A stretch of 64,000 nt of DNA, from positions 1-64,000 of the forward strand of contig QVRM01005268.1 of assembly GCA_003439945.1 (NCBI GenBank), in the 5' to 3' direction. This document shows positions 47,078-59,100 of this stretch, piece by piece (within the stretch, counting starts at the first letter, position 1; each line of letters begins with the position of its first letter). The position numbers were made by a program, and so were the translations under genes. The notes under the pieces were generated by a model. The model was not told the DNA's origin, made no database searches, and saw only the letters and a list, made by a program, of their open reading frames with translations. Origin of the DNA: Dermanyssus gallinae (Eukaryota; Arthropoda; Arachnida; Mesostigmata; Dermanyssidae).

Positions 47078-47947
47078 ATATTAGTAGGCGGGGAGGTGGT
47101 GAAGGTGCAGGGCGTGCTGCCGGGTCTCTCTGCTGATGACTCGGCGGTAACCAGCTGATGATTTGCTGGTGACATTAAGACTGTGTGCCTTGATGCTCAT
47201 CCTGGCTTCGCTAGGTGGTGGACAGTAAGAGTACCAGAGAGAGAGAGAGAGAGAGAGAGAGTAATAGAGAGATAGAGAGAGAGAGAGAAATAGAGAGAGG
47301 GGGAGAGAGAGCAAGAGCGCGTGAGAGACAGATAAACAGGGGGAAAGAGATTGACCTGACAATGGGCGATGACGTTGGCGTGCTCCGAGTGCTGTCGAAT
47401 CAATTCTGGCGCGACGGTAACACTTGAACGAAGCCGAAAGAACGGTCGACGTCGGATCAGCCAACGTTCAGGCGAGCGCGCGGCATCGGCTGCCATTCAA
47501 TGGCACTGCTGCGTGTGTACACGGTGTGTACACACCCATGTCGCGAGCGCGCAGACAGGACGTCAACAACGGCATCAGCAACAACGACAACATCAATAAC
47601 GACAACAGCAACAACAACAACAACACCATCGACAACAACAACAACGAAAACACCATCAACAATGACAACAGAAACATCAACAACACCAACAACGAAAAAA
47701 GCAACAAGTCCGACGTCGACAATAACAGTAACAACACCTACGACAAGCTTCACTAACACTAATAGCAATAATCGTCATTATCCTCACGTCATCATCGTAT
47801 CACGTAATACCAACCACTTACTAGTGAAATTTGGCGCCAACTCCGCCTTCTCTCGCATGACCAGAGACGACTTCAGAACCTTGAAAAGCCATTCAGTGCT
47901 CATAGTAGTAATGCGGTTGTTTTTGTTGTTGTTGCTGCTGCTGGTGG

Positions 47948-47993
<46 letters not shown>

Positions 47994-49782
47994 GCTGCTT
48001 CTGATGGTAATAGTGATGATGATGATAGCGGTGGTGTAGCACGAATGGCAACTGCGGCTGTAGACAGAGGTCGTCCGTATAAGAAGTAATAACAACCACA
48101 ACAACAACAGCAACAACAACAACAATAACAACAGCAACAACAACTACAGCAACAACAACAAGGACGAGTCTATGACGGCTTGTACAACATCAGCAGCAGC
48201 TGGAGCAGCTGCTGCTGCCGCTGTGGCCACCGGCGTCAGTGGATAGAGCGGCGGCTGCGGGGGGTGGTTTTTGCTGCTGCTGCTGCGGCTGCGGCTGCTG
48301 TGCACGTGGCCTATCCAGGCTTTGGTTTGCGCGCCACTTTGGTGGTTGGGCCGCACTCTGGTTGGTGCTTGCTGCTGACGTCGACTACGGCGACGTTTTT
48401 GGTACTGTCTGGGTGGGTGGGTGGGTGCTTGCTGGTCGTCGTCATGGTTTGGCAGTCTCCGCTCCGAGAGACCCCCGCCGGCGGTCTACGGTCGACGGCG
48501 GGGGTCTCTCTAGCAGTTGGGCGGCAGCAGCAGTGGCGGCGGCGGCAACACGGAGGGACTGACGCGAGTCATTCTACCGTTGATGCTAATGGCGCTATAG
48601 TTGTTGTTGTTATTGTTGTTGTTGTCGTTGTTGCTGTTGTTGTTGTAATAGTTGATGGTGCTATTGTTGTTGATAGTCTTGTTGTTGTTGTAGGCTGCTG
48701 CCGTTGTTGATAGTCCTGTTGTTGTTGATGTTGTAGTGTGGGCGTTGTTGTTGCCGTGGTTAGGCAGGCGCGGGTCTACCTACGGGATAGCTCGGGATAG
48801 AGAGTACCGATTTATTGGCTCGTTCGATAGTTATGGAAGGAGGTAGATGACTGAGCAGCAGCAGCAGTCACAACAACAACATCAACAACAACAATAGCAA
48901 TGAAGCCAACGGTGGAGGTGTGGAGGCAACCGCGGTAGTCGCCCAGTGGATCATTCCTGTCTTTCTTCATCGTTGTAGTTGTTGTTATTATGCCATGTAT
49001 GCACTAAGACTGCACTTTGCTTTTGTGTACCCAAAACTTAGATAAACCTAAAACGCCTAACTCGGCAGCAGCAGCAATGACGACAACAACAGCAGCAGCA
49101 GCAACAACAACAACAACAACAACAGATGCAACAACAATAACAACAGCGTCAACACCAATAACCGCAACAGCGTATACAGGCCGCCAACGACGACAACAAC
49201 AAAGTCAAAATGGCAATAGTAGACAATACTAAATCAAGTAGCAAGCACTGCTCGTAGTAATCATGTGGTAGTGGTAATTGTGAAAAGATACCTACGTCTG
49301 TCTGTATATGCATATATGTACGTATGTGTACAGAGAGAGAGGGAGAGAGAGAGAGAGAGATAAACGCCAAAGGAGGCGAGACAAAGAGAAAAAGGACTCT
49401 CGGTTATTGAGTCACAAAGCTACGAATGGAGTAAGCGGGTCGGTAGAAGAAGGAAGAACGCTCACTCACGCTATCGACTTCGAACGTTGGGTGTCCCCAG
49501 CGTCCAGCATACAATAGTACTCACGGCGCTCACGCTTGAATAGTCCGGTCGGCGGCACCGCGGGTCCGCGCACCAGCCAGCTAGCACGCACCTATTATCA
49601 CACTGCTTGAAGCCATGGTATACTGAATCCCAACTACTCGTTCGTATATATATATATATATATATACATACATACATATATATACACAGACAGGCCGGGT
49701 GCGACTTTGTGGTAATAAGTCGCTGGTTTGATCCCAACAGTACGTTATGGAGCAATTGTTTGCTGTGAAGTACCGGTTTGGT

Positions 49783-49823
<41 letters not shown>

Positions 49824-50113
49824 TAATTATTATGACCGCTCTAGTCGAAGTAGTATCGAAGTTGTTGTCGTTGTAGAGTGAAAAATGGCGTACGTAACGA
49901 AAGGAAGAACATCACAATATTTCTCTTCGCTAAGAAAGGCATGATTCGTCCTTCGTAACTTTAGAGGTTGTCAGAGTTCAGCTCAGCCGACGTGCAATAG
50001 CAAGATGCTACCTCCTTCTTTGCTGATTACGATTTGACCGGCACCAGAAATAAAGAAATTTCATTTTTTTTTCAAAATATAGAAACGCCGCAGTAACGAT
50101 TCCTTAGGTGTCC
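47078..50113. other. Simple-repeat-rich non-coding DNA
   Basis: GA tract (47236-47312), AAC array (47565-47765), GTT array (47920-47995), AAC array (48088-48165), the 48466-48510 hairpin, GTT blocks (48600-48750), AAC (49078-49150) and (AT)n at 49646-49685 and 49784-49821. No gene recognised. Confidence 0.7.
48466..48510. repeat. Perfect 15-bp GC-rich inverted repeat
   Basis: GAGAGACCCCCGCCG (48466-48480) and its exact reverse complement (48496-48510) with a 15-nt spacer. Function unknown; it sits in non-coding DNA between simple-repeat arrays. Confidence 0.8.
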
Positions 50114-50236
50114 GAGGCGAGCCTGGTGCAGAGTATTGCCTGCGCCTTGCGATTGGAGGAGACACATAGGTGCGAGGGCTCGATCCCCACCGTTGCACAT
50201 TGGTATCTATGAGATCTGACTTACGGAGCAATGCGT
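50114..50236 (+). mobile_element. tRNA-derived SINE, copy D, 3'-truncated
   Basis: Sense copy with box B-like GGCTCGATCCCC and the shared block CACCGTTGCACAT. The tail ends after GGAGCAATGCG, so the second half of the tail and both hairpins are lost. Confidence 0.78.
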
Positions 50237-53188
50237 TTAAAAGCTAAAACCTTCTACAAGAACAATTATTAACATGCATATATGTACACGTGTATATATG
50301 TATATATGCGTACATATATTGATGAAGCATTTCCTGCGATCGAGAGCTATCAATGCCACTCTGGCAGACGTTTGGTTGTATTCTCATAGTCATAAACAAA
50401 AATCAATGTATCTGTAAACCCGTTGCTCTCCTATTTTCTCAGGCAAAATTTGAAAGCAGTCACCTGCGTGAAATGTAGTTTAAGAATGACCCCGTTGATG
50501 ACCTTCACAGCGACAGAATTGAGGCAGCTGCAAAGCAAACTCTTCGGGACAACATTTGGGCATCGGAGTAGGTATATATTACAGGTTCACAACGGCGCTG
50601 CCATATATATATATATATATATATATAATATCGTCTAAAATTTTAAATAGCAACAAAAATAAATAAAGTTAAGTCAACAGTAGTCAACAGTACTACTTCG
50701 TACGCTCGGTCAAATTATCGACGTCGGTCTCCGTACAGCGTTTTGTCTGTAGTCCGAGTTGTCGACGCAGCCGTTCCTTGTATGTACTTTAAATAGAGCT
50801 TCGATGGCTTTTGATCTGGCTGTTGTTGATTGAGACGATGATTCTTAGCCCGCTAGTGCATAGTTGTTGTCTAGCTCGTCACTGTTGTTAGTTATTGTTG
50901 TTGTTGTTTTTGTAGTCGCTGTTGTTCGCCTATTGTTGTTCATTCAGACAGAGAATAATTATATTTATGATGTACAGGCTCCGTTCTGGCTATGGCTGTT
51001 ATCATCACATGCAAATGAGTTTAATATGTTCGTTGTAATTTTTTTCTTATGTTGTTATTTTCCTTGTTGTTGTTGTTGTTGTTGACGTTATTGTTGTTGC
51101 TGATATTAGCATTGTTACTGGTTGTTGTTGTCATTGTTGCTGCCATTGTTGTTGTTGTTGCCCTTGTTACTATCGATGTAGTTGTTCTCTTGTCGTTGTT
51201 TTTGATGTTGTGGTTGTTGCTGTAGACCTGTTGTCGTCTTCTGCTGTTTCTTGTTGGCTCATGTGGTTTGTTTGTTTGTTGGGTTATGTTATCTCTAGCC
51301 TTCTGTCGTTATTGTTGCTTGTCCCTTAGCTGTTCCTGCGATTGCTGCTTGTGTTGTTTTTGTGACCCGGCACTGTTATTGTTGTTGTTGTTGCTGCTGC
51401 TGATTCTGCTTCTGTTGTTGTTGTTGCTGCTGCTGCTGCCGCTGCTGTCGCCGTTACGGAGTGTAGTTACTTCTCGGAGCCGCCGTTCCGTGGGCCGCTT
51501 ATGGTTCAGCCAACCTCGGACATTCTTTGGCGGAGGAGGGAATAGCGTACTAAGACAGTTGTGATCGGCCGACTGTGACGAGATTTTCATGTGTCGTCGT
51601 CGTCTTCGTTGTTGTTGTTGTTGTTGTTGCAGTTGTGGCCGTTGCTGTTGTTGTCGTCGTATTTGTTGTCGTTGTCGGCGTTTGTTGTTGTCGCTTTTGT
51701 CACCGTCGACGTTTGTTTGTTGTTGTTGTTATTGTTGTTGTTGTTGTTGTTGTTGTTGCCGTCGTCGTCGTTTTTGTTGTCCCTGGTGTTGTCGTCTACG
51801 CCGTCAACTATGCCGTTGCCGCCAACTATGCCAGGCTGTTGTCGTATGCCGACAACGTCAGGTCCACTTGTTTTTCTTCATTTTCCCTTCCCTTCTTTCT
51901 CGCCCTTCTACTACTATTATCATCGTCATTCTCGTTCTCCTTACACAGGAATGAACTACTCTCTGCCCTGTCGTCCCCGATAGGCTGACGCTGGTCGTCA
52001 TCCTGGTCCCGACCGATCTACCTGATCAACAACAACTATATCGACAAGAGCATCCACAACAACAACAACAAAAACAACAACAACAACAATGATAAGTGAC
52101 AACGAAGTACCGATGAAGTCTACTCTTGACCGCCAAACTGCAGGCGGGGCTTTTGATGCCCGCTTGCCGGCTAAGTGAGCCTGGCGTGACCGTATTACTG
52201 CTGGCCCCGTGTACCTGTTTAGCCCTGTACCGGGCGACTACCATAAATATGACGACTACGCACTTACTACCGTTACCACTAATCGTTAGGTCACCGGGGA
52301 TTCACCAGTTTGTCGCTCACGGCACATGGGTTTTCGGCGATCCGCAAAGCCTGCGTGTCCATAGAGGCTCATAGGCTCAGCCTGTGTCATGCTGCTACTG
52401 CGTGATCCAGAAGTCTTGGTCCTGCCGTCGCTGCTTCTACTTCGTTGCCAATCTTAAGCAGTTAGCAACTAGATCTGCAAATTGTCTCAGTTTGAGAGAT
52501 CCTTGCTTCGCCACATCAGACCACATGATTCTAGCTCGATCCCACAACGCTCTGGTGTTGTCATATTGACTAGGTAGTCATTCTTCCCGCTGACAGTTCC
52601 TCGTGGCGATAATGATAATAAACAGTTTTAGAATAACAACTCCCAACAATCCGTAAATAAAAACTCGTCGAATATTTATTGTAATACAATAAATAGTTTA
52701 TTTTCTAGATCAAAACAATGTTGAAATGTTAACGTCAGCCAGAGTTTCATCGTTCGCTCGCTGTCACGGGTTTTGGCCCATGGCATCCACAGAGAAGGTT
52801 AAAGTCTCTTACCGACAGCCAGTGACAGGACCTCCTGTCTCAAAACGGCGCTTCGTGTCACGCTCACCCGTGATTTTCTCTACAGATCTCGCTCGATGTG
52901 TTGCAGGAACGTATCTGTACCCACGCTGACGAGACCCAATATCTCCAGCGTAGCAGGTACGCGTAGCGGCGGTAGCTTTTGAGATCATTTTCGTTTCGTT
53001 CTTCCAGTCCGTGTGCATTTTGGCCCATCCAGACTCAAGTAAACTGTGACTCTAAAATCTCTTCTTACGATAACACACTAAACGTAATGGCATATATATA
53101 TATATATGAGAGTTTACTCTACTACAGTGTCCATTAAGCCATATGTGCATACATGGTAAGTTCGCAGCACAGGTGTTTTAAACGGGAC

Positions 53189-53224
<36 letters not shown>

Positions 53225-53360
53225 TGCCGTTCCAATTAGTTAGGCCAGTTCATTAAGGACTAGATACTCTAACTTTTAGTGCATGGCGGCCACAAACGCA
53301 GCCCCTTATAGTTTAATCATACGTTGTTGGTACAATATTGGTTATGAGCTGGCCCTTTAG

Positions 53361-53399
<39 letters not shown>

Positions 53400-54515
53400 A
53401 CCAGAGACATGTATGTAATCTATACAATTATTGATATGCTACATACAACTCGCGTGCTTTATGTACTTTATGTTTATGTATACGTGCTTTGTGTTTATGT
53501 ATACGTATGGTGCTTACAGGGCCGCGATTTCCCATAGAGATACTGTGCGTCCGCAAATGGTCGCCGAACGAACACTCCACGAGCACCTCCTGCAGCTTCG
53601 GTGGTGGCAGGTCGCGAGCTTTATGAGGCTGACGGTGGCTCTGGAGCAACGCCCGCCTATCGTAGTGCCTAGCTCCAAGGCTAGGAGGATCAGTTGTCCG
53701 TCGTTGGCCGTTGACGTATCCGTAACGACACTCAGAAACGTTGTGTGAGTTTTCCTTCAATGGGAAACGTATCGATGGGCAAGCATCGCACTTTTACCAT
53801 TCCCCACTTCTATTATAGCTGCTGCTGCTGCGGCCGCCGCCGCCACTACGCCTAACACTACGAGCATTATGATTGTTACTATACCTTTATGCCTATTATT
53901 ATGATTACTATTACTACTACTACTACTACTACTACCACGACGACGACTACATTTACCCCCAACACCTTACAACCCCCAACAACCGTCGGTGAGTTCCGTT
54001 AGTGCTACAAACATCTCCGTTCGCTTATCTTTATTACAGCTACGGACGGACGAGACGGCAACGACATACGACGGCAACGGCAATCAGAAGCAGCAGCAGC
54101 AACAACAACGAGACGAATCCCCATAGATACATCAATACGAGTACATGTGACATCTACAACCAGGCAAGGCTACGGCGTAGCCAGGGCGAACGTTACAGCC
54201 GGAAAGGGGAACGCGCAGGGTTTGCGCCACTCACAGTAGCACAGAGTCCACAAAATGTCCTATCGGGCCCGTCGCACACAGTACCACACTAGAGTGAAGG
54301 TTAGTAACTCGTAGTAGAAGAAGTAGTAGCAGGAGCAGAAACAGCAGAAGAACGAATGACAGCGATAAGATCCGAACTCTATGGATGGATCAAGATAAAT
54401 AAATAGATAGGTAGACAGATAGAGAAAGAGAGAGAGAGAGAGATAAACAGAAGTGGCACGTACGGAGACTAGAAACAAGAATAGGGAAAATCAGTGGAAC
54501 AGGGAAAGAGTGGGC

Positions 54516-54546
<31 letters not shown>

Positions 54547-54821
54547 CGAGAGAGGAGAGAACGGAAGGGAAGGAACACAGAAAAAGCTTAATCAGTCAGC
54601 TACTGGGAACTAGCTACTGGAAAGTTTATTCCCGTCTTAAACCAAAACGGCGCCAACGGAGCGAGGTGAGATGCCGACCTGGGGGAGGAAAAGGAAGGGG
54701 GTCAAGCACAATAAGACAAACAAGCAGCCCAAGGAGCTAAGACTGGGAGTCGATGCGCAGAACTAGCAGCAACAGGAACATCAACAACAACAACGGCAGC
54801 AGCAACTACAACAACAACAGC
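50237..54821. other. Mixed AT-rich and repeat-rich non-coding DNA
   Basis: (AT)n at 50602-50627, 53092-53107, 53189-53222 and 53361-53394. GTT/GTC arrays at 51065-51180 and 51605-51785. An open stretch at 53521-53750 has ordinary composition on both strands but no motif I can name. No gene recognised. Confidence 0.6.
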
Positions 54822-54835
54822 AATAACAAGTGCTA

Positions 54836-55012
54836 TAGTAAAGTTAACGTTTTCGGGCTGACCCTCAGCCAAGATTTAACGTCTACGGAACTGTTTTTCA
54901 CATTGCTTCATAGACGGACCCAAATAAATACAAATGTGCAACGGTGGGGCTCGAACCCGCGCACCTATGTGTCTCCTCCGGTTAGACTTAAGCCACTACG
55001 CCACCGGGCTCG
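54836..55012 (-). mobile_element. tRNA-derived SINE, copy E, with target-site duplications
   Basis: Antisense full-length copy inserted in an AAC/ACT repeat context. A 14-bp direct repeat, AATAACAAGT(G/A)CTA, flanks it at 54822-54835 and 55013-55026 with one mismatch. Box B reads GGTTCGAGCCCC on the element strand. Confidence 0.88.
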
Positions 55013-55837
55013 AATAACAAGTACTACTACTACTACTATTTTTGCGACTAATTCGTGCTGTACATCGGCTGTTACCCTCTGCCACTCAGCGGCAACAATA
55101 ATTGGTGGTACGATCATCTATCTATCTATCACGCCACAACAACTACCACCATCATCATTAACATGATCATCATCTTATAGATAATACACGAGTGATGGAT
55201 GAGAACGATGATCCAATGGAGATTGCCGGAACCGTCTCACCGGACTGCTGCAGTTGGCAAGCTACCCTCTCTGCCCTCGTTGGTGGTGGTGGTGGAGCGG
55301 TAACTTCCGTTTCCGTAAGCCGATAAGTTAAGTAATGGCACCCACAGTAGGCGGAAATCAGCTCTACTTGCCTGTATTTTGAGTCGTCACTGTTTGCTGT
55401 TGTCGGCGTTACTTGTTGTTGTTGTGGCTGTTGATGTTCACTGATGTGGCATTTCTTATTGTTGTTTGTTACTATACTAGTTGTTGTTGTTGCTGCTGCT
55501 GCTGCTTATTGCTGTAGTTGTTGTTGCTGCCGTCCGTGGTTGTTATTGTTGCCGTTTGTTCTTGTGGTTGTTGTTGTTGTTGCTGCTGCTGCACCTATCG
55601 ATGTTAATTACTGTTGTTAGGATTGCTATTGTTGCTGTTCCTGTGTGCTCAGTGTTATCAGTTGCCCTTCCTGGCTGCGAAGGGATGGGTTCCCTACCTC
55701 GTCCTCTTTCCCTCATTAACTCACTCACTCACACACCTACACCTGTACATCATATACGTTCATCTGATAGACAGAAGATACACACGGACATACTCGTCTT
55801 CACCATCGCCATCATCATTATCACCAGCAGCAGCCTC

Positions 55838-55869
<32 letters not shown>

Positions 55870-56805
55870 GCTGTTGTCTCTGAGAGATACTTGGCGACGA
55901 GTCGACCCTTCTGCCCTTCCGCTGCTGCTTCTCGTTGCTGTCCACCAAGGTCCGCCCTCGATATATTGAAGCGAGCCGGCCGCTGCCCTTCACATCAGCA
56001 GCTTTTCTGCTCCGTGGTGGTCGGCGATCCGCCATCGGCAGCCAGCCCCGTGTGTTGTCTGCTGTCCGAGCGAGTCTGAAGCGGCAGCGGCGACGGCGAC
56101 CGTGGCGGCGACGGCGGCGACGGCGGCGGCAAAACTTGTGACGTCCGACGACCTGATCGCCGCGATCGTGGCGACCGACCCCAGTCGCGTCGTGGGAAGA
56201 TGGCAACCAGTAGCAGCAAACAGAAGAAGATCTACGAGAATGACAGTCGTCGTCGTAGTAATAGTACTCGTAGTACTAATGGTAGTATTTCTACTACCCT
56301 GACTACTGTTACTACTTCTGCTACTGTTAGTATCAGTATGACGACGACGTCAACAACAACAACAACAACAGCAACAACAACAATAACAGCGACGACGACA
56401 ACGACAATTACGGACGGTAGCTGTTGTGGCAGACGATCATGATGAGTATCACAGACAGACACACATAAACCGATGTATGGAATGATGACGACGGAGATGA
56501 CAATGACAAACAACGGTAGCAACAGCAACAACGGCAACAACAACAGCAACAACAATAGCAACAACAGCAACAACAACATACGATTCGCAACTGACGGCAC
56601 CTCTACACAGCCAAATCCACAGGCTCCATTGAGTACAGCCGTCACCCCACAGATGAACAGATAACGTCACGAAATCTAAACAAACCATGATCGACAGGGG
56701 AGGCGGGTGGCCAAACGAACGCTTTGCACCATTAATTCATTCATTCAGTCAGTCAGTAATTTATTCATTCAGTTATTTCTTCCTTTATTCTTCCTTTATT
56801 CCTAT

Positions 56806-56861
56806 TGTGCCGTATGACTTCATTGCCAGCCGGCCAGCAAGCGATGCAGTCATACGGCACA
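56806..56861. other. Hairpin with 21-bp stem and 14-nt loop
   Basis: Arm 56806-56826 pairs with arm 56841-56861: 14 Watson-Crick pairs, one T/C mismatch, then six further pairs including one G-U. The loop is 56827-56840. Stem and loop sizes are those of a short pre-miRNA, but no paired lower stem is visible outside the 21 bp. It may instead be a small inverted-repeat element. Not a recognised miRNA family. Confidence 0.5.
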
Positions 56862-58664
56862 CGCTGCATGTGAATCGTAACCAGACGACGTAAGCACGTC
56901 ATCTTCATCTTCTTACCACCGTCCTTTTCTCTACAAAACGCCGATTCCCGTATCTCGAGCTCCACGAGCTTTGCTGTTATCGCTGCTTCTGCGATCTTAA
57001 TCGCCACCACCACCATCATCAACCATCATCATAATCATTGTTGTTGTTTTGTTGCGCTATGACTGTTGCTGATGTCGCTGGTGCTCTCATTAATGTTGGC
57101 GCTGCTTTTTTTTTGTTGTTGCTATTTTTGCTTGTTGTACTATAGTTGTTTCTCCCTTATTCTTCGTGTGTCTGTTGTCGCGATTGTTGTTGTTGTTGTT
57201 GTAGTAGTTTGTTGCTTCTGTGCTTTAATTATTATGATGTTTTATAAGTCGATGTTGTTGCTGTTTCATGTGCTGCTGTTACCGTTTCGTTGCCATCGCG
57301 TCTTGTTGCTGATATATATTTATGATTTTGTAATTTATATATTTATTATACCATACCGCCCTAAAATCGGCGAATCTTAAAAACATTCACTGTAAAGAGT
57401 ATATGTTGTTCCGACATGGAATTCCCGCTTCCTAGTGTCAGAGGCGTTCGCCATCTCTTCCACTATGTCATGTCGAGTTGTTGTTGTTGTTGTTGTTGCT
57501 GTTGCTACTGCTGCTGCGCTTGTTAGTTATTGTTGTTAAAAAATTGTTTCTATTGTGGTTGCTACTGTTGTTAGCACAGGTGCCTGTAAACATTGTTATC
57601 ATTGTTAAGTTCGATGGCACCATCGCTTGCCTGTGATGACTTGCCTTCACTAGCCGGCAAACTGACTGATTGACGGACTGGCTTACGGTTCAATCAAACG
57701 AAACCACCGGCACCAATCATCATCCGAGATTACCGCCGATATGTTAAAAAACAGACTAGCGCTGTTCGGCAAACGCCACTACTATCCGTTTTTCTTATTG
57801 ATAAATATGTTACAACCATTTCTTTCAAGAGAACCGCTTGCGCTTTACTTTGATAAAACTATTACTACTACTTTAAAAAAACTACTATTACTACTACATC
57901 GCCTACCAGAAGTACTGTAAACGCAATAAAGTCCAGACGCGCGAATTTCTTCATCTTCGGAGGCCCGACACGGAAGGGTTCCTTTGACTTTGTATGCCGA
58001 TGTAATTATGTATTGTGTGACCATTGGTCAACTTGAGCGTAGTATTTGGAGATGAAACGATAGATCGATACATGGATGCATAACTAGACAAACATGCCTA
58101 GACGGATTGTTGGATGTCTGGAGGAATGGTGGGACAAACGGACATACAGGCGTACAGACGGAGGTCCGACGGAGGACGCTGACACCCCACCAGCACTTGG
58201 GGCACTGTCAGACAAACGGCCCTTAGCCGCCTTTAATCTTGTTCGACTACGTCGGTACAGAACAGGTCGGCGAAATGTGACCACGATACCGAAATTTCGC
58301 CGCCTTGTGCGCGTTAGAACTAAAGCTGCCGCCGCTGCCGCTGTTTTGCTGCTGCTGCTGCTGACGCTGCCCTGCCGGCCATTGCTGCCCGTAAAGTTTG
58401 TTCAGGTACGTATGGCTGTGTATGGTTGTCTGGCTGGCCGAATGACTGCGTGTGTGTGTGTTAACGTATGTTTTTGTGATAAAAATCTCAGCATTCACTG
58501 ACTGACAGAATGACTGACTCGTGGTCGGCCCCCGGTAGCAACCACAGCAGTAGCAGCAGCGGCAACGACAACAGTACATGTAAAAGCGGCAACTGTGGCA
58601 AACAGACAGCGCGCCGGTATCAAAGTTGACGGAGCAATGTCTGTGACTTAGGACGACGACGACG

Positions 58665-58707
<43 letters not shown>

Positions 58708-58965
58708 CGACAATCATAACAATACTAACAACAACGAGGACAAAACCATGTACAACAATGACAGCGACGACAACAACAACAGCAACAACAGTAACGACAA
58801 CTATAATAACAACAACAGAAGCGGTAGCGCAGACGTACCAGGAGAAAAAAATCACTTGACGAACCAGAGCTCGCAGCTTTCGTGGGATGACGCAGTTTTC
58901 GCCGGCCGTCGCCGCCGCCTAACCGGCCAAGCAGTCAATCAATACGAAACAAGCAGCAGCAGCAT

Positions 58966-59075
58966 CAACAGCAAAAACAACAACGACATCAACAACAACA
59001 ACAACAACAATTACAGCATCAACAACAACAACAATGACAGCATCAACAACAACAACAATGACAGCATCAACAACA
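58966..59075. repeat. 24-bp minisatellite inside an AAC array
   Basis: Unit AGCATCAACAACAACAACAA plus TGAC, about three copies. Confidence 0.85.
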
Positions 59076-59100
59076 ACGACAACAGAGACAACAACAGCTG

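Larger units (their letters stand above)
55027..59100. other. Simple-repeat-rich non-coding DNA
   Basis: GTT/GCT at 55475-55600 and 55838-55875, AAC at 56350-56400 and 56515-56580, the 56806-56861 hairpin, GTT at 57475-57500, and AAC arrays at 58655-58715 and 58940-59100. No gene recognised. Confidence 0.65.

Noticed and set aside
49700..49745. Box B-like GGTTTGATCCC
   Set aside because: No matching T-stem or box A at the right distance; not a tRNA gene and not the local SINE.
53431..53760. Open frames of 105-110 codons on both strands
   Set aside because: I tried to read them as a Tc1-like transposase remnant, but no motif block matches convincingly.
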